From Rhodocyclaceae bacterium (GTDB taxonomy: Bacteria; Pseudomonadota; Gammaproteobacteria; Burkholderiales; Rhodocyclaceae), in assembly GCA_003158255.1 (NCBI GenBank), contig PMIH01000030.1, positions 1 to 34,725 on the forward strand: DNA of 34,725 bases, in the 5' to 3' direction. The notes beneath the pieces are model-generated. The model had not been told where the DNA came from. It made no database searches and worked only from the letters and a program-made list of their open reading frames with translations. Shown piece after piece: positions 26,490 to 34,725 of this stretch (within the stretch, counting starts at the first letter, position 1; every line of letters begins with the position of its first letter). A program made the translations under genes and the position numbers.

Positions 26490-27266
26490 ATGTCGCGGCC
26501 TTTCCTTTCCGCGCTTCTCGCACTGCTGCTCTCGGGTTGCGGCAGCCTCGCCGGCCTGAAGCTGCTCGCACCCGAGACGCATGGCCTAGAAAGCGTGTCG
26601 CCATCGCTGTACGTCGAAATTGGTACCGACAGCGAGACTCGCCGTCGACTGCTGGAAGACATCGACCGCGCCGAGCATGCGGTCGAGGCCGCCTACGGCA
26701 GTGTGCAGTCGCATCCCGTCGTCCACGTCTGCCTCACCGAGTCTTGCTACGCCACATTCGGCGGCCACGGCTCTCGCGCGAAAGTCTATGGCGGCCGACT
26801 GATCCTGATTTCGCCGCATGGCGCCAATTGGCATTACATCGCCCACGAGTGGTCGCACGCCGAGATGCTTTCTCGCCTGACACTCGCGGCGTGGTGGTCG
26901 TTGCCGCAGTGGTTCGACGAAGGCATTGCGGTCGCCGTCAGCGACGCACCTGAAAACTCGGAAGCTCACTGGCAATTCCTGATCGCCGCCAACGTTCCCC
27001 GCCCGACCCGCGAAGCGCTGACCACCTTCAAGTCCCTGAGCCAGTGGGACGATGCCGTCGGACACTATGGCGAGAAGAAGAACCAGGAACGCAAGGCAAA
27101 GGGCGAACCGGAAATCCGCCCCGTCTATACGGCCGCCGGCCACGAACTGCGGCCGTGGCTTGCCGCCGTCGGCCGCGAGGGCCTGTTACGGTTTATCGCC
27201 GACCTGAATGCCGGCGCCGGCTTCGCTTCCCTCTACACCTCGCATTCAGACCCCACGACATGGTAG
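26490..27266 (+). CDS. Lipoprotein with zincin (peptidase MA-like) motif
   Basis: MSRPFLSALLALLLSGCGS lipobox; HEWSH with downstream WFDEGIA. Confidence 0.7.
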   Translation: MSRPFLSALLALLLSGCGSLAGLKLLAPETHGLESVSPSLYVEIGTDSETRRRLLEDIDRAEHAVEAAYGSVQSHPVVHVCLTESCYATFGGHGSRAKVYGGRLILISPHGANWHYIAHEWSHAEMLSRLTLAAWWSLPQWFDEGIAVAVSDAPENSEAHWQFLIAANVPRPTREALTTFKSLSQWDDAVGHYGEKKNQERKAKGEPEIRPVYTAAGHELRPWLAAVGREGLLRFIADLNAGAGFASLYTSHSDPTTW

Positions 27267-27844
27267 GCACGCTCACGCAACCATTTTTCGATGAGCGGTC
27301 GAACGGGATCATCCGTTTTCTGCTGCTTTCGCTGGCGCTGCACGCCACTGTCCTGTACTTCGTGAGGAGTATCGACATCGATACTCCTGCATCACCGACC
27401 CCGTCGCTATCGGTCACCCTATCCCCATTGCAGTTTGTTCCGGCCAGCGAACCGCCCACTCGCACCGATCCCGCGCAAAAGTCAGCCGTGGTGGTACGCC
27501 ACGCCGAGCCCTCGGCAGTGATGAATGTCCCGGAATCTCCCGCCAGCGAGGCGACAATTGCGCCCGCGGCGCCCACCATCGACCTGGACGCCGCACGCTC
27601 CGCTGCCCGTGCCTACGCGCACGAACCCGTGCCGCGCACGACACTCGATGCGCCGAAGCCATTGCTCACCGTGGAGGCGGCGGTTGCCCGCGCCACCGAG
27701 CCGGATTTCGTCATCGAAACGCGTGGCCCAGCGGGAGAGCGAATCGTAACAACGCGAAATATGCGCTGCGTGACACCGCTCGTGGTCCCACACTTCATGG
27801 AAGGTGTCACCGTGTTGGCGCTATGTGAGAAGAGGAAGAAATGA
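27260..27844 (+). CDS. Hypothetical single-pass, proline-rich protein (TonB-like N-terminal layout)
   Basis: MVGTLTQPFFDERSNGIIRFLLLSLALHATVLYFVRSI then Pro/Ala-rich periplasmic region; overlaps neighbouring genes on both sides. Confidence 0.65.
   Translation: MVGTLTQPFFDERSNGIIRFLLLSLALHATVLYFVRSIDIDTPASPTPSLSVTLSPLQFVPASEPPTRTDPAQKSAVVVRHAEPSAVMNVPESPASEATIAPAAPTIDLDAARSAARAYAHEPVPRTTLDAPKPLLTVEAAVARATEPDFVIETRGPAGERIVTTRNMRCVTPLVVPHFMEGVTVLALCEKRKK
27475..27500 (-). repeat. Dispersed repeat, short form, copy 9, opposite orientation and inside a CDS
   Basis: Reverse complement GGCGTACCACCACGGCTGACTTTTGC; + strand reads in frame as QKSAVVVRHA. Confidence 0.75.
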
Positions 27845-28842
27845 ACATGCACACCCACCTCGAACAAATGCATTCCATCCAGGCCATGCTCGCCGCCGGC
27901 CACCGCTGCGTGGAACTGGAGCGGCACAGCCTGCTGCTCTGGGGCAGCGTCGGCGGCGGCTTGTGCGCATTCACCGATCTGGTGATCAACCCCGATACCT
28001 TTCCCGACAACACGCAGCGCGCGATAGCCGTGCTGGTCTGGCTCGCTGCCTGGCTGGGCGGCATGTCATGGATCGATCATCGCCTCACGCACAAGGCTCG
28101 CCATGCACGCGCGGAAACGCTGCCCTTCGCCCAGGCGCAGGTGACGCGCGCCTGGTGGATGCTGCTTGCCATCGGCACGCTCGCCACCTTCGCCATGTTC
28201 TTCCACGGCGGCGGCATCATGCTCTACGCGCTGTGGACGGTACTGCTGGGCCTGGGCATCTTCATCTTCGGGCTGTTCTCGCGGCCGCTGGTGGAATGGA
28301 TCGGGCTCGCCACGATCCTGCTCGGCATCATCGGCCTCGCCGCGGGGCTGCCCTTCCACACAGCGCGCTGGCTCACCGCCTCCGCCTTCGCCATCGGCCT
28401 GCCCTTCGCCGGCTGGCTGGCGGCGCGCGTCGACGAGCACAACGCCGGCCGACGCGTGCTGACCGTCGCGGTGTGGCTCGCCGCCGTGATCGTGCCCGCG
28501 CTGGCCGTGGCGCACCTCATCCCCACCGCTGCGCCGCCGACGCCGACCACCGCAACCTTGAAGGTGCCCGCCGGCAGCACGGTGCCGCTGTACTTCGACA
28601 TGGATAGCTCGCTGATCGGCATTGCGCCCACGACCGCGCTGCCGTTGCAGGTGACGCGCGATACGGAAGTCGCGCTCACCGACGGCCAGCCCGATGGCCG
28701 CTACCGTTTCGATGGCGGCGACTGGCACACGGTGAAGGACGGCGTGCTGACGCTGCGCATCGATCGCGTTCGCCCGAAAGTAACGAACGGCACACCGGAA
28801 GTGCGCATGCACGGCGACTTCGTTTTTCACGGAGAACAGTGA
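27841..28842 (+). CDS. Multi-pass membrane protein with C-terminal soluble domain
   Basis: Several hydrophobic helices (WSVG..; LLAIGTLATFAMFF; VLLGLGIFIFGLF) then a beta-rich tail; overlaps both neighbours. Confidence 0.7.
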   Translation: MNMHTHLEQMHSIQAMLAAGHRCVELERHSLLLWGSVGGGLCAFTDLVINPDTFPDNTQRAIAVLVWLAAWLGGMSWIDHRLTHKARHARAETLPFAQAQVTRAWWMLLAIGTLATFAMFFHGGGIMLYALWTVLLGLGIFIFGLFSRPLVEWIGLATILLGIIGLAAGLPFHTARWLTASAFAIGLPFAGWLAARVDEHNAGRRVLTVAVWLAAVIVPALAVAHLIPTAAPPTPTTATLKVPAGSTVPLYFDMDSSLIGIAPTTALPLQVTRDTEVALTDGQPDGRYRFDGGDWHTVKDGVLTLRIDRVRPKVTNGTPEVRMHGDFVFHGEQ

Positions 28843-29180
28843 TGGCCCTCCTGCCTGCCCTCGACCCGCTGCTGCACCAGCCGGTGCGCACGCAGATCGC
28901 CGCCTATCTCGCCGGCCGCGGCGAGGCGACCTTCGCCGAATTGAAACGCGCACTGGCCGCCACCGACGGCAACCTGGATGCCCATCTCTCCAAGCTGGTT
29001 GATGCTGGCTACCTCGAATCGCGCAAGGAAGCCTCGGCCGCCGGCCGGCCGCAAACGGTGTATTCTCTGACTGATATTGGTCGCAGCGCCTTTTCCACCT
29101 ACGTCACCACGCTCTCGGCCCTGCTGCCGAGCAAGACCGAGACGAACGAGTTGCTGAAAGTCGCCGCCGCACCCCGATAG
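28842..29180 (+). CDS. Winged-helix transcriptional regulator (ArsR/MarR-like, HTH_34 type)
   Basis: MALLPALDPLLHQPVRTQIAAYLAGRGEATFAELKRALAATDGNLDAHLSKLVDAGYLESRKEASAAGRPQTVYSLTDIGR. Confidence 0.88.
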   Translation: MALLPALDPLLHQPVRTQIAAYLAGRGEATFAELKRALAATDGNLDAHLSKLVDAGYLESRKEASAAGRPQTVYSLTDIGRSAFSTYVTTLSALLPSKTETNELLKVAAAPR

Positions 29181-29187
29181 GGCGCAG

Positions 29188-29203
29188 GGGCCGCGAGCGG
29201 CCC
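29188..29203. terminator. GC-rich hairpin between the wHTH gene and the ATP-grasp operon
   Basis: GGGCCG-CGAG-CGGCCC; no T-tract. Confidence 0.4.
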
Positions 29204-29311
29204 GCAAACGGTGCATCCCGGTTGGCACCACGACAGAATCGCCCTTGCAGAGCGGATTTCCAGCGTGGCATGATTTTCGCTGCTATCTTGCCCCTGGGAG
29301 ATGTGAAAACC

Positions 29312-30727
29312 ATGAAGGCAAAAGCCTACGATGAGATGACCACCGCCGATGGAGCGGTGCGGCCGCATTACGCGGAGTTCGCGGCGTGGCTCGCCAGCCA
29401 GCCGAAAGAAACGCTGGCGCGCAAGCGTGAGGAGGCCGACCTCGTCTTCCACCGTCTCGGCATCACCTTCGCCGTCTACGGTGAAGCGGAAGGCACCGAG
29501 CGGCTGATTCCCTTCGACCAGATCCCGCGCATCCTGCCGGCCGCTGAATGGACCAAACTCGCCGCAGGCTTGCGCCAGCGCGTGCGGGCGCTCAATGCCT
29601 TCCTCGGCGACATCTACCACGGCCAGGAAATCCTCAAGGCCGGCCATATTCCCGCCATGCAGGTGTTGCAGAACGTGCAGTACCGGCCCGAAATGCAGGG
29701 CCTCGATGTCCCCGGCGGCATCTACGCGCACATCGCCGGCGTCGATCTGGTCCGCGCCGGCGAGGGAGAGTTCTACGTGCTGGAGGACAACCTGCGCGTA
29801 CCCTCGGGCGTTTCCTACATGCTCGAAGATCGTCGCATGATGATGCGGCTGTTCCCGGATCTGTTCGCCCGCCACAAGATCGCACCGGTCGAGCATTACC
29901 CCGACACGCTGCTGGAAGTGCTGCGCACCGTCGCCCCGGTCGGCGTCTCCAACCCGACCGTCGCGCTGCTCACGCCGGGCGCCCACAACTCGGCCTACTT
30001 CGAGCACGCTTTCCTCGCGCAGCAAATGGGCATCGAACTCGTCGAAGGTCAGGATCTGTTCGTCGCCGACGAGCAGGTGTTCATGCGCACCACGCAGGGC
30101 CCGCGGCAGGTCGACGTGATCTATCGCCGCCTCGACGATGACTTCATCGACCCGCTCGCCTTCCGCCAGGACTCGATGCTTGGCGTGCCGGGCCTGCTCT
30201 CGGTTTATCGCGCCGGCCGCATTACGCTGGCGAACGCCATCGGCACGGGCGTCGCCGACGACAAGTCGATCTACCCCTACGTGCCGGACATGGTGCGCTT
30301 CTACCTCGGCGAGGAACCGATCCTCAACAACGTGCCGACCTACATGCTCCGGAAGCCCGACGACCTCGCCTACACGCTCGACCATCTGGCCGAACTGGTG
30401 GTGAAGGAAGTGCATGGCTCGGGCGGCTACGGCATGCTGGTCGGGCCGGCCGCGACGAAGCAGGAGATCGAGGACTTCCGCGCCCGCATCATCGCGTCGC
30501 CGGACAAGTACATCGCCCAGCCGACGCTGGCGCTGTCGACCTGCCCGATCTTCGTCGACAGCGGCATCGCGCCGCGCCACATCGACTTGCGGCCCTTCGT
30601 GCTCTCGGGCCGCGAGATCCGCATCGTGCCGGGCGGGCTGACGCGCGTCGCGCTGCGCGAAGGCTCGCTGGTAGTGAACTCGTCGCAGGGCGGCGGCACC
30701 AAGGACACCTGGGTACTGGAAAACTGA
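29312..30727 (+). CDS. Circularly permuted ATP-grasp family protein
   Basis: GDIYHGQEILKAGHIPAMQVLQNVQYRPEMQGLDVPGGIYAHIAGVDLVRAGEGEFYVLEDNLRVPSGVSYMLEDRRMMMRLFPDLF.. Confidence 0.93.
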   Translation: MKAKAYDEMTTADGAVRPHYAEFAAWLASQPKETLARKREEADLVFHRLGITFAVYGEAEGTERLIPFDQIPRILPAAEWTKLAAGLRQRVRALNAFLGDIYHGQEILKAGHIPAMQVLQNVQYRPEMQGLDVPGGIYAHIAGVDLVRAGEGEFYVLEDNLRVPSGVSYMLEDRRMMMRLFPDLFARHKIAPVEHYPDTLLEVLRTVAPVGVSNPTVALLTPGAHNSAYFEHAFLAQQMGIELVEGQDLFVADEQVFMRTTQGPRQVDVIYRRLDDDFIDPLAFRQDSMLGVPGLLSVYRAGRITLANAIGTGVADDKSIYPYVPDMVRFYLGEEPILNNVPTYMLRKPDDLAYTLDHLAELVVKEVHGSGGYGMLVGPAATKQEIEDFRARIIASPDKYIAQPTLALSTCPIFVDSGIAPRHIDLRPFVLSGREIRIVPGGLTRVALREGSLVVNSSQGGGTKDTWVLEN

Positions 30728-30729
30728 TC

Positions 30730-31683
30730 ATGCTCTCGCGCACCGCCGACCACCTCTACTGGATGGCCCGCTATACCGAGCGGGCCGAAAACCTCGCCCG
30801 CATGCTCGACGTGACGCAGCGCATGTCGCTCTTGCACGGCAACCAGATCGACGAAGCCGGCTGGACCGCCGCGCTGGCCATTGCCGGTTGCGAGGCCAGC
30901 TACCGCAAGACGTACGACAAAGTCACGCCGGGCGGCGTGTTGCGACACCTGACTTTCGACACCGACAACGCCGCCTCGATCATGCGTTGTCTGAAGGCGG
31001 CGCGCGAGAATGCCCACGCCGTGCGCGGCACGCTGACATCCGAACTCTGGGAGACGATCAACGACACCTGGATCAAGGTGCGCGAGTCCAGCCCGACCAT
31101 CGTGGAAGGCAACGGCGCCGGCGAATTCTTCGAGTGGGTCAAGTACCGCTCGCACTTGTCGCGCGGCGTCACCATCGGCACCATGTTGCAGGACGAGGCG
31201 TTGTGGTTCGCGCGGCTCGGCACCTACCTCGAACGCGCCGACAGCACCGCGCGCATCCTCGACGTGAAATTCCAGGCGCTGCTGCCCGAAGGCAGCGATG
31301 CGGGCGACGACGCCGACAATGCCGGCGACTACTACCAGTGGAGCACGCTGTTGCGTTCGGTCTCGGCCTTCGAGATCTACCGCAAGGTGTACCGCGACCG
31401 CATCACGCCGCGCCGCGTCGCCGAACTGTTCATTCTGCGCGACGACATGCCGCGCTCGCTGCACCACTGTCTCGACGAAGTACACGCCCTGCTCAATCGC
31501 GTCGGCAACCGGCAGTCGGCCGAAACAGAACGGCGCGCCGGCCTGCTGCATTCGTCGCTGCAATACGGCCGCATCGAGGACATTTTCGCCGAAGGGCTGC
31601 ATCCTTTCCTGCTCGACTTCCTGGCGCGCGCGGCCGACCTGTCCGAACGCATCGCCAACGATTTCCTGGTTCCCAAGCACTAA
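30730..31683 (+). CDS. Alpha-E domain-containing protein
   Basis: MLSRTADHLYWMARYTERAENLARMLDVTQRMSLL..FEIYRKVYRDRITPRRVAELFILRDDMPRSLHHCLDEV. Confidence 0.93.
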   Translation: MLSRTADHLYWMARYTERAENLARMLDVTQRMSLLHGNQIDEAGWTAALAIAGCEASYRKTYDKVTPGGVLRHLTFDTDNAASIMRCLKAARENAHAVRGTLTSELWETINDTWIKVRESSPTIVEGNGAGEFFEWVKYRSHLSRGVTIGTMLQDEALWFARLGTYLERADSTARILDVKFQALLPEGSDAGDDADNAGDYYQWSTLLRSVSAFEIYRKVYRDRITPRRVAELFILRDDMPRSLHHCLDEVHALLNRVGNRQSAETERRAGLLHSSLQYGRIEDIFAEGLHPFLLDFLARAADLSERIANDFLVPKH

Positions 31684-31702
31684 GAACAGAACGGAGACCC
31701 CC

Positions 31703-32512
31703 ATGCTGCTGCACATCCGTCACGAGACGCACTACCACTACGACAAGCCGGTCCAGTACAGCATTCAGGCGCTGCGCCTGACGCCGCGCCTCGAAGCCGG
31801 CCTGCGTGTGAAGGAATGGCGGATTTCCTCGCCCGGACGCCAGCGGGCGCAGACCGATGCCTATGGCAACGTCAATCACTTTATGACCCTGGAGCAGCCG
31901 CACGACGAGATCAGCGTGCTCGCCGAAGGCTGGGTGGAAACCGATGATCTGGCCAGCGCCTGGATCGAGGACGAAGGCAAGTTGCCCATGCTCGCCTACC
32001 TTCAGGAAACGCCGCTGACGCGCGCCGACGATGCGCTGCGCAAGCTCGTTGCCGACAGCCTGCCGACGACAGGCGATTTCGAGTCGCGCATGCTGGCGCT
32101 GATGACGGCCGTCGAGGGCCGCATCGAATACAGCCCGGGCATGACCGATGTCGAAGGTACCGCCATCGAGGCGCTGACGCACGGCCACGGCGTCTGCCAG
32201 GACCATGCCCACGTCATGCTCGCCTGCTGCCGTGCCGCCGGCATTCCGGCGCGCTATGTGAGCGGATATCTCTACACCGGCGACGACGGCCACGCCGCCA
32301 GCCACGCCTGGATCGACGCCTGGGACGGCAGCCGCTGGCTCTCCTGCGACGCCACCCACAAGCGCTTCGCCGGCCCCACCTACTGCCGGCTCGCCGTCGG
32401 CCGCGACTACCTCGACGCCTGTCCGGTGCGCGGCATCCGCCACGGCGGCGGCTTGGAGGCCATGTCGACCAACGTCAGCGTGCAGACGCAGCAAGAACAA
32501 CAACAGCAATAG
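31703..32512 (+). CDS. Transglutaminase-like family protein
   Basis: LLHIRHETHYHYDKPVQYSIQALRLTPR..GHGVCQDHAHVMLACCRAAGIPARYVSGYLYTG..ASHAWIDAWDGSRWLSCDATH. Confidence 0.93.
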   Translation: MLLHIRHETHYHYDKPVQYSIQALRLTPRLEAGLRVKEWRISSPGRQRAQTDAYGNVNHFMTLEQPHDEISVLAEGWVETDDLASAWIEDEGKLPMLAYLQETPLTRADDALRKLVADSLPTTGDFESRMLALMTAVEGRIEYSPGMTDVEGTAIEALTHGHGVCQDHAHVMLACCRAAGIPARYVSGYLYTGDDGHAASHAWIDAWDGSRWLSCDATHKRFAGPTYCRLAVGRDYLDACPVRGIRHGGGLEAMSTNVSVQTQQEQQQQ

Positions 32513-32545
32513 CCGTGGGACAAATCGGCGTGGGACAATAACGGC

Positions 32546-33274
32546 ATGACCTATTGCATCGGAATGCTCCTCGACCAGGGGCTGGTTTTGCTGTCCGACT
32601 CGCGCACCAACGCGGGCCTCGACCACATCAACACCTTCCGCAAGATGACCGTCTGGGAAAAACCCGGCGATCGCGTGCTGGTGCTGCTTACGGCGGGCAA
32701 CCTGGCGGTCAGCCAGGCCATCGTCAACGTACTCAACGAGCGCGCCGCCTCGATGGAAGGGCAGCCGAACCTGCTCAACGCGCCGAACCTGTTCGAAGCG
32801 GCGATCCGCGTCGGCGAAGCGGTGCGCGAAGTGCACAAGCGCGACGCCGACGCCCTCAAGGAACTCGGCGTCGAATTCAACGCCTCGCTGATCCTGGCCG
32901 GTCAGATCGCCGGTGAAGCACCGCGCCTGTTCCAGATCTATTCGGCGGGCAACTTCATCGAAGCCACGCAAGACACGCCGTACTTCCAGATCGGCGAATC
33001 AAAATACGGCAAGCCCATCGTCGACCGCGTCATCAAGCCGCAGACCTCGCTCGACGAAGCCGCCAAGTGCGCGCTGATCTCAATGGACTCGACCATCCGC
33101 AGCAACCTCTCCGTCGGCCTGCCGCTCGATCTGGTCTACATCCGCCGCGATGCCATGAAGGTGGATCGTCATATCTCCATCGACGGCGAGCACCCCTACT
33201 TCGCCATGATCCGCTGCCGTTGGGGCAAGGCGCTGCGCGGCGCCTTCGACGACCTGCCGAATCCGGAGTGGTAA
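32546..33274 (+). CDS. Anbu-type proteasome-like peptidase
   Basis: MTYCIGMLLDQGLVLLSDSRTNAGLDHINTFRKMTVW..; Thr directly after Met; gene context of ATP-grasp, alpha-E and transglutaminase. Confidence 0.92.
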   Translation: MTYCIGMLLDQGLVLLSDSRTNAGLDHINTFRKMTVWEKPGDRVLVLLTAGNLAVSQAIVNVLNERAASMEGQPNLLNAPNLFEAAIRVGEAVREVHKRDADALKELGVEFNASLILAGQIAGEAPRLFQIYSAGNFIEATQDTPYFQIGESKYGKPIVDRVIKPQTSLDEAAKCALISMDSTIRSNLSVGLPLDLVYIRRDAMKVDRHISIDGEHPYFAMIRCRWGKALRGAFDDLPNPEW

Positions 33275-33276
33275 AA

Positions 33277-33292
33277 CCGGGCACCGGCCCGG
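33277..33292 (+). terminator. Hairpin downstream of the Anbu gene
   Basis: CCGGGC-ACCG-GCCCGG. Confidence 0.4.
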
Positions 33293-33323
33293 CATTGCGG
33301 GTGTTGTTTCGGCACGCTATTTG

Positions 33324-33342
33324 CTGTCGTATATAACGACAG
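33324..33342. promoter_or_regulatory. 19-bp dyad upstream of the hypothetical gene
   Basis: CTGTCGT-ATATA-ACGACAG, followed by a third half site CTGTCGC (33350-33356). Confidence 0.55.
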
Positions 33343-33387
33343 GCAACGCTGTCGCGAAGCCGACAACCCGTACCGGAAGATCGAACC

Positions 33388-33777
33388 ATGACCCCTTGCA
33401 TCGCGCAAGCGCCACGCACATCGACGACCCGCAGGAAGCGCACTGCCGCCATCGACTGGCGCCTCAACCTGCCCAAGGAGTGGCAACGGCTCGTGGTTGC
33501 GCCGCTGGCGACCGAAACCTATCGGGATTACGAGATGGCGGCCGAACGCATTATCGGCCGCGACGAGGATGAACAGCCTTGCTACTGTCGTTCGCGCTTC
33601 GTCGTCACCGAAATGCGCTCTGACGACGACGAGGAGTTCTACCAGGTCGTCGCCTATGCCGAACTGCTTTCGGCCTGGCGGCTGCGCGACGGCCGCTGGC
33701 TGATTTATCGCCTGATCAAGCGCGAGGGAGAACGCGGCAGCGGTTTCTACAGCTTCAGCGACCGCATGCCGCGTTAG
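33388..33777 (+). CDS. Hypothetical protein (129 aa)
   Basis: Intact ORF with coherent composition (WRLNLPKEWQRLVVAPLATETYRDYEMAAERIIGRDEDEQPCYCRSRFVV..); no family recognised. Confidence 0.6.
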   Translation: MTPCIAQAPRTSTTRRKRTAAIDWRLNLPKEWQRLVVAPLATETYRDYEMAAERIIGRDEDEQPCYCRSRFVVTEMRSDDDEEFYQVVAYAELLSAWRLRDGRWLIYRLIKREGERGSGFYSFSDRMPR

Positions 33778-33786
33778 GACTTTTTC

Positions 33787-34725
33787 CTACAAGGAATTGA
33801 GGAAGGCCAGCAGCGCTTCCCGCTCATCCTTGCCGAGCCGAACAAACCGATCGCGCGCTTTCGTCGCTTCGCCGCCGTGCCAGACGATCGCTTCGACCAG
33901 GCTGCGCGCCCGGCCGTCGTGGAGATAGAAGCCCGACTCGCTCACCGCCGCCGTCAATCCCAGCCCCCACAACGGCGACGTGCGCCACTCGCTGCCGCTG
34001 GCCAGCCCATCCGGCCGACGATCCGACAAGCCCTTGCCCATGTCATGCACCAGCAGATCCGTGTAGGGACGGATGGTCTGACCGGCGAGACGCGGAAAAT
34101 GCGCGCCGTCGCCGGTTTTGAGTTCCTGCCGATGGCAGGCCGCACAGCCGATTTCGGCAAAGCGCACCTCACCGCGCTTCACGACCGGATCGGCGGCATT
34201 CCGTCGCGGTGGCACGTCCAGATGCGCGAGATAGAACTCGACCTCGTCGAGCTGCGCGGCCGACAGTTCCGGCGATCCCCCATTGGGCGCTTTCTGGCAG
34301 GCCTTCTGCACCGAGGTACAGTTCTCGTCGGGAAATAGCGGTGAGGTGATGCCAATGTCGCCATTGAAGGCACCGGCCGATTGCGCACGCAATGTCGGCA
34401 TGTTGCATTTGTAGCCGAAGCGGCCAGCCTCCATGCGCTTCGTTTCCGGATTCCAGACGCGATTGACGCGGCCCTTCACGCCATCCGGCTTCGTTTCCTT
34501 GGCCATGCCTTCAAGCGTTGCCTCCGATACGGCATCGAGATAACCCATGCCGACCATCTGCTCGCCGACGCGCGGCGAGGTGAGCACGCCATCGATGGGA
34601 CCATAGGCGAGTTCGGCAAACTTGATCTGCGGTTTGCGCAGCGACACCTTTTCGCCCCCGGCCAGTCTGACCGTCACCACCTCATGCCAGCGCAGGGTCG
34701 CGCGGCCTTCGCCGGGCACGCCGGG
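33787..34725 (-). CDS. Di-heme oxidoreductase-like c-type cytochrome (DUF1111/CCP-like), N-terminus beyond the window
   Basis: FAEIGCAACHRQELKTGDGAHFPRLAGQTIRPYTDLLVHDMGKGLSD..; CxxCH heme motif; open at the window edge. Confidence 0.88.
   Translation of the reverse strand, partial: PGVPGEGRATLRWHEVVTVRLAGGEKVSLRKPQIKFAELAYGPIDGVLTSPRVGEQMVGMGYLDAVSEATLEGMAKETKPDGVKGRVNRVWNPETKRMEAGRFGYKCNMPTLRAQSAGAFNGDIGITSPLFPDENCTSVQKACQKAPNGGSPELSAAQLDEVEFYLAHLDVPPRRNAADPVVKRGEVRFAEIGCAACHRQELKTGDGAHFPRLAGQTIRPYTDLLVHDMGKGLSDRRPDGLASGSEWRTSPLWGLGLTAAVSESGFYLHDGRARSLVEAIVWHGGEATKARDRFVRLGKDEREALLAFLNSL

Noticed and set aside
202-27500. Whether the interspersed repeats form a CRISPR array
   Set aside because: Copies are kilobases apart, with no regular spacers and no cas genes.
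29099-30580. 493-aa minus-strand ORF, and similarly 30427..31716 and 31493..32971
   Set aside because: Antisense shadows of the ATP-grasp, alpha-E and transglutaminase genes.
30932-30960. GGCGGCGTGTTGCGACACCTGACTTTCGAC, similar to the dispersed repeat
   Set aside because: Lies in a conserved part of the alpha-E coding sequence (GGVLRHLTFDTDN), so the similarity is more likely coincidental.
1-34725. tRNA, rRNA, prophage or anti-phage defence islands
   Set aside because: None recognised by reading; the only defence-adjacent unit is the AbrB/PIN pair. A tRNAscan-SE, Infernal and DefenseFinder run would be needed to exclude them.

Overview
This is a 34.7-kb GC-rich bacterial chromosomal window, probably betaproteobacterial (inferred from protein character only). 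It starts with the 3' end of an IS transposase and holds about 35 CDSs. Recognisable units are: a Ser/Gly-linker beta-propeller lipoprotein; a degenerate EAL-HDOD protein and a 4xCBS-PAS-PAS-GGDEF diguanylate cyclase; an AbrB/PIN toxin-antitoxin pair; a YaiI/UPF0178 protein; a SulP-STAS-cNMP transporter; PfpI/LysR and MarR/aminotransferase divergent pairs; an FMN riboswitch with ribB; a TetR-TusA-DsrE2 sulfur-relay module; a VOC/WYL-regulator divergent pair; a methyltransferase, an EamA transporter and an aldo/keto reductase; a transglutaminase/TPR lipoprotein; a FemAB-like GNAT; an isolated nifE; a serine hydrolase; a zincin lipoprotein; a membrane protein with a wHTH regulator; the known Anbu proteasome-homologue operon (ATP-grasp, alpha-E, transglutaminase, Anbu); and a partial di-heme DUF1111 protein. 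The observations most worth a second look are: (1) a dispersed repeat family (core GGCGTACCRCCACGRCTGACTTTCG) in long and short forms, about 9 copies, mostly just beyond gene 3' ends and one inside an ORF; (2) a solitary nifE with its own sigma54 promoter and a TGT-N10-ACA NifA-type site, divergent from a hydrolase promoter covered by two 21-bp tandem dyads; (3) several paired palindromic operators that can be read directly (MarR, WYL, TetR/NemR-like, LysR, AbrB).
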